Positions 6,630-9,056 of a stretch of DNA of 9,056 bases are shown piece after piece. The DNA lies in the NCBI GenBank assembly GCA_945877965.1, contig CAMCTH010000155.1:1-9056 (forward strand), given 5' to 3'. A program made the position numbers and the translations under genes. Position 1 is the first letter of the stretch. The number at the start of each line of letters is the position of its first letter. The stretch comes from Planctomicrobium piriforme (GTDB taxonomy: Bacteria > Planctomycetota > Planctomycetia > Pirellulales > PNKZ01). The notes beneath the pieces were generated by a model. The model worked only from the letters and a program-made list of their open reading frames with translations. It was not told where the DNA came from and did no database searches.

Positions 6630-7049
6630 CTACGCCTGCGGCTGCAAGACGGTCGGGTCCATCCAAAAATGTTCCCAGACGTGGCCGTCGAGGTCTTGGA
6701 AACTCCGCTCGTACATGAAGCCATGATCGGCCGGATCGCGGAACGGTTTCGCCCCGGCGGCAATCGCCTTGTTGACCACGTCGTCGACCTCCGCGCGACT
6801 CTCCTGGTTCAGCGCGATCAGCACTTCGGTCGCTTGCTTCGTATCGCCGATCGCACGGCCCGGCGGCAGGAACGATTGAAATTTTTCATGCGTTAGCAGC
6901 ATCGAGTAGATGTTCTCGCTGATGATCATGCAGGTCGCCGTCTCGTCGGTGAACTGCGAGTTGAACGTGTAGCCGAGCTTCGTAAAGAACGCGATCGACT
7001 TCTGCAGATCCTTAACGGCCAGGTTGTTAAAGACTTTTTTGTCGCTCAT
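6630..7049 (-). CDS. VOC superfamily (glyoxalase/dioxygenase-fold) protein
   Basis: The 139-residue product has a single VOC (vicinal oxygen chelate) module pair, the usual size. The first beta-alpha unit is KVFNNLAVKDLQKSIAFFTK, and the C-terminal strand motif SFQDLDGHVWEHFWMDP (116-132) is the hallmark of this group, with Glu126 in the position that often binds metal. Family members include glyoxalase I, bleomycin-binding proteins and many of unknown substrate; the sequence does not decide between them. It is a cytosolic protein without signal peptide. The gene follows the YCII-domain gene on the same strand, 173 bp downstream of it, with a paired-hairpin repeat in the gap. The start at 7049 gives the family N-terminus MSDKKVFNNL; its Shine-Dalgarno is weak. 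Confidence 0.92.
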   Translation of the reverse strand: MSDKKVFNNLAVKDLQKSIAFFTKLGYTFNSQFTDETATCMIISENIYSMLLTHEKFQSFLPPGRAIGDTKQATEVLIALNQESRAEVDDVVNKAIAAGAKPFRDPADHGFMYERSFQDLDGHVWEHFWMDPTVLQPQA

Positions 7050-7104
7050 GGGATTGGATTCCGGGTTGAGGGTTCAGAGTTCAGGGTTGTGTTGTTCGTT
7101 GACC

Positions 7105-7207
7105 GCTTAGCAGCCGCGTCCTCGCGGCGGTGGGCGAAGCCGATCACCATGGAGGACGCGATCGTAGTGGTGAGCTTGCGACCGGGTCGAGGACGACCCG
7201 GCTAAGC
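7105..7207. repeat. Paired-hairpin repeat, family B, copy 2
   Basis: Outer ends gcttagc (7105-7111) and gctaagc (7201-7207) match those of the copy at 582-645, with the order of the two arms reversed. The left arm has stem gccgcg/cgcggc (7113-7118/7123-7128, loop tcct); the right arm has a perfect 8-bp stem ccgggtcg/cgacccgg (7182-7189/7194-7201, loop agga). A further tcacca/tggtga pair (7144-7149/7168-7173) lies in the spacer. The element fills the gap between the YCII and VOC genes. Confidence 0.75.
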
Positions 7208-7222
7208 GAGCGCATCGTACGC

Positions 7223-7654
7223 CTACTTCTTCCCCAGCGCTTCGCTCTCTTTGCGTAAGCGTTCTTCTTTGGCTTGCAGCTCCGGCGTAAACGCTTCGCC
7301 GAAGTCCGACGCTTCGTACACCGGGCGGATGTCGATGTCGCTATCTTCGAACATGGGGTTCGGGCATTTCTTGACCCACTCGACCGCCTCGGCCATCGAT
7401 TTGACCTCCCAGATCCAGTAGCCGGCGACGGCCTCTTTCGTCTCGGCGAACGGGCCGTCGATGACCGTGCGATTCTTGCCGGAAAAATGAACGCGAACGG
7501 CGTGCGACGTCGGCTTCAGCCCTTCGCCGGCGCGCATGATGCCGGCTTTCACTAACTCTTCGTTGTAGGCCATCATGTCGGTGACTAACTTTTCCGTCGG
7601 CAAGATGCCGGCCTCCGAACCGGGCGTGGCTTTGACGAAGACGACGACTTTCAT
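7223..7654 (-). CDS. YCII-related (DGPF) domain protein
   Basis: This 143-residue cytosolic protein has the family's VIDGPFAETKE signature (DGPF at 66-69), followed by the GYWIWEVKSMAEAVEWVKKC strand-helix (78-97). The N-terminus MKVVVFVKATPGSEAG is the usual first strand. The last 25 residues are a charged helical tail. YCII-fold proteins are small ferredoxin-like dimers; most DGPF members have no known reaction, and they are often found beside ECF sigma factor and VOC/PhnB-like genes. Here the VOC gene follows, but no sigma factor is in view. The ATG at 7654 is supported by aggagt with 7 nt spacing. Both genes may form one transcript interrupted by the repeat at 7105-7207. Confidence 0.92.
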   Translation of the reverse strand: MKVVVFVKATPGSEAGILPTEKLVTDMMAYNEELVKAGIMRAGEGLKPTSHAVRVHFSGKNRTVIDGPFAETKEAVAGYWIWEVKSMAEAVEWVKKCPNPMFEDSDIDIRPVYEASDFGEAFTPELQAKEERLRKESEALGKK

Positions 7655-7727
7655 GGTGGGAACTCCTGTTTAAGAACGAATGATGATGAGTGGTTGGTGC
7701 TAAGGGATGTCTGCGTCTCGTCGTCTC

Positions 7728-7825
7728 GTAGGGTGGGACAAGTCCCACCGCTTGGCTGCATCGCAATTCATCTGTGCATTGCAGGCGTGTGAAGAAACGA
7801 GCGGCGGGGCTTTGCCCCACCCTAC
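7728..7825. repeat. Paired-hairpin repeat, family C (GTAG-headed, REPIN-like)
   Basis: The left arm starts GTAG and folds into a perfect 7-bp hairpin ggtggga/tcccacc (7732-7738/7743-7749, loop caag). The right arm, inverted, ends CTAC and folds as ggcggggc/gccccacc (7803-7810/7814-7821, loop ttt) with one mismatch. A GTAG tetranucleotide 5' of a hairpin, in two inverted units, is the described layout of RAYT-linked REP sequences. A possible half arm (tttgtcccaccctgc, 6601-6615) lies near the VOC gene stop. Confidence 0.75.
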
Positions 7826-8051
7826 CAACCAACATCAACATCGCGGATTGGACTATGCCTTCAACCAGTAGTCGACTGGGCTGATCGTAAATCGACCGCG
7901 ACACAGAATATTTCTACTTTTGTACGCCGCGACCGCGAAATCATCGGCGCTTCCGAATGGAATCGATCATGAGTGCGGCGCACGCTGCGCCGTCGGGCCG
8001 GCTCAGAACGGCGCAAGGGCGGGCCCCTTAGGAACGGCGATTTTGCGCCTC

Positions 8052-8091
8052 GGCGCGAGGGGTTCGCGGCGCGAGGGGTTCGCGGCGCGAG
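8052..8091. repeat. 16-nt tandem repeat, 2.5 copies
   Basis: The unit ggcgcgaggggttcgc occurs at 8052-8067 and 8068-8083 without mismatch, and its first 8 nt follow at 8084-8091. It lies in non-coding sequence downstream of the minus-strand gene at 8164-8676. Confidence 0.85.
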
Positions 8092-8109
8092 AGTGCGCCG
8101 TAGCGCATT

Positions 8110-8158
8110 GCAATTCGCCCCTCAACCCCGGCCGCTCTCCCCGACGGGGCGCGGGGAG
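8110..8158. repeat. Family D repeat fragment, copy 2, 3' of the 170-residue gene
   Basis: On the minus strand this reads through a cggggagagcgg core, then gttgaggggcgaattgca, which parallels cggggagagggc and tgaggggtgaattgc of the copy at 6452-6570. A hairpin ctcccc/ggggag (8137-8142/8153-8158) lies 6 bp after the stop codon of the minus-strand gene and could serve as its terminator. Confidence 0.55.
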
Positions 8159-8163
8159 ACAAT

Positions 8164-8676
8164 TTATGCGCCGAGGTCGAGGGCTTCGGAGCCGGCGCTG
8201 TTGATGAGGGCGAACTTGTTGATCCACTCGACTTGCCGTTGCGATTCACCCGTCTGCTTTTCGATCTCCTGGCTCGACGGCTGTAAGGCCGGATCCGTGC
8301 CGCGCGAGGCAGCGAAGTCGGCGAGTTGTTGGCTCAGCTTCTCGGTGAAGAACTGGACCAGATCGAGACGCTCGTCGGGGTCGACGCCGCTTTGCTCTAA
8401 CGCCTGCCGCATCTTGGCCAACTCGCGGAACTCGGAGTCGTTGATCTCACCGGCGTCGTGCAGGTCTTGCACTAGCTCGGAGAAGTCGCGGGGCGAGATA
8501 TTCGTCACGTCGTACTTGGCCAGGATCTTGTGGAACGCCTGGCCGTCATGCGTCGAGACGAGATCGTCGCCGCTGATCTTGATCGCGCCGACCGGCAGGC
8601 CGTCGGCCGACGTCTGCGTGTTGCGGTCTAACCCGAGCGGACTGAGTAGCTGCTGTGTAACGCTGTTGATCTGCAT
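8164..8676 (-). CDS. Uncharacterised 170-residue protein
   Basis: I do not recognise this protein. From the ATG at 8676 it begins MQINSVTQQLLSPLGL; ggag of the minus-strand gggagac lies about 8 nt upstream, which favours this start over the one 25 codons earlier, whose extra residues are Arg/Ser-rich. It has no signal peptide or membrane segment. The middle (about 45-135) is predicted mainly helical and acidic, with DVTNISPRDFSELVQDLHDA and DPDERLDLVQFFTEKLSQQL. The C-terminal part is Gln/Glu/Ser-rich. No Cys is present and no enzymatic motif is seen. It lies 166 bp downstream of trmB on the same strand, a distance that suggests its own promoter. Regular codon use and a good start make a real gene likely. 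It may be a conserved planctomycete protein. Confidence 0.78.
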   Translation of the reverse strand: MQINSVTQQLLSPLGLDRNTQTSADGLPVGAIKISGDDLVSTHDGQAFHKILAKYDVTNISPRDFSELVQDLHDAGEINDSEFRELAKMRQALEQSGVDPDERLDLVQFFTEKLSQQLADFAASRGTDPALQPSSQEIEKQTGESQRQVEWINKFALINSAGSEALDLGA

Positions 8677-8842
8677 GCCTAGTCTCCCTAGAAAGGTCGA
8701 CCGAGATGAAAGCAACCGGCGTGCCGCGGATGACGAAGTTGCGAAGATCACGATTTGCCGAAGTTTTGCGCGCCGTCACTGCGCTGCCGGCGGCAAGTCG
8801 GGCGCGAGGCGTGCGCCGGATCGGCGCGACGAAGGGGGTCGG

Positions 8843-9056
8843 CTACGCCGGTTTGACGAACTGCGAGCGGTAGACCGGCTCTTCGTTCTTCCGCGTGCGA
8901 CGTTCGAAGTGGGTGCGATAGTCGAGGTCGTGCTCCGACGGCGACTCTTCGACCGGTAGCGGACCGACGAGCGGCGAGACGCGGGCCATCAGTTCCAGCG
9001 TCGATTCGAAGTACTCTTGGACGTCGGTCCAGAAATGCATCCGCCCCCCCGGCTTG
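8843..9056 (-). CDS. trmB: tRNA (guanine-N7-)-methyltransferase, 3' part of gene
   Basis: Only the last 70 residues are in the window; the gene runs off the right edge. The frame reads KPGGRMHFWTDVQEYFESTL, the end of the class I SAM-dependent methyltransferase fold, then SEHDLDYRTHFERRTRKNEEPVYRS. The THFERR segment corresponds to the T-K-F-E-x-R motif near the C-terminus of TrmB, where Thr and Glu help bind the tRNA guanine. TrmB makes m7G46 in the variable loop of tRNAs. The Met at 9040 is internal, since the frame continues upstream with the family sequence KPGGR. The call rests on pattern memory of a short C-terminal part, but the motif fit is good. Confidence 0.85.
   Translation of the reverse strand, partial: KPGGRMHFWTDVQEYFESTLELMARVSPLVGPLPVEESPSEHDLDYRTHFERRTRKNEEPVYRSQFVKPA

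Larger units (their letters stand above)
7655..8163. other. Gene-free stretch between two minus-strand genes
   Basis: No open frame in these 509 bp has a recognisable product or start signal. It contains a family C repeat (7728-7825), a 16-nt tandem repeat (8052-8091) and a family D fragment (8110-8158). A short inverted pair ggcgcaa/ttgcgcc (8010-8016/8043-8049) lies in the GC-rich part. The more AT-rich stretch at about 7830-7960 shows nothing I can name. Confidence 0.55.

Noticed and set aside
7341..7904. 187-codon minus-strand frame over the YCII gene
   Set aside because: It overlaps the YCII gene out of frame and runs through the family C repeat; the His/Arg/Ser-rich translation has no domain.
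7973..8959. 328-codon plus-strand frame
   Set aside because: It is antisense to the 170-residue gene and the trmB end and crosses the tandem and family D repeats.
1..9056. CRISPR array, toxin-antitoxin, phage or defence system
   Set aside because: No regularly spaced direct repeats, no small paired toxin/antitoxin genes and no integrase, transposase or nuclease motif could be seen on either strand.

Overview
The window most likely comes from a GC-rich planctomycete, probably Pirellulales-like. This is inferred from the style of the IMP dehydrogenase and TrmB sequences, a secreted six-cysteine protein of a type I associate with planctomycetes, and gene-poor gaps filled with palindromic repeats. 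I could run no database search, so the taxonomic call is an inference.

Layout. Bases 1-709 hold no credible gene but carry three palindromic repeat units. Two minus-strand genes follow: a ketoacyl synthase-fold protein (710-2056) that has lost the catalytic Cys, the second His and the GFGG loop, and upstream of it a large exported protein with a secretin-like core between Pro/Ala/Thr-rich ends (2186-3775). A divergent intergenic region with a strong purine/pyrimidine inverted repeat separates these from guaB (4002-5477, plus strand). The IMP dehydrogenase gene overlaps by 62 bp the start of a gene for an exported, proline-rich, six-cysteine protein (5416-6360). A hairpin terminator candidate and a repeat element lie between that gene and the convergent minus-strand genes.

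The right part, all on the minus strand, reads (in order of transcription) the 3' end of trmB (8843-9056, cut by the window edge), a 170-residue protein I do not recognise (8164-8676), a YCII/DGPF-domain protein (7223-7654) and a VOC/glyoxalase-fold protein (6630-7049). The last two are families often found together.

How it fits together. This is mostly ordinary chromosome: purine synthesis (GuaB), tRNA modification (TrmB), envelope proteins and small stress-type domains. No phage, CRISPR, toxin-antitoxin or defence system is visible. The points worth following are the catalytically degenerate ketosynthase with competing hairpins in its leader, several families of paired-hairpin (REPIN-like) repeats whose stems differ by compensating changes, the guaB overlap, and a sharp low-GC patch inside guaB.
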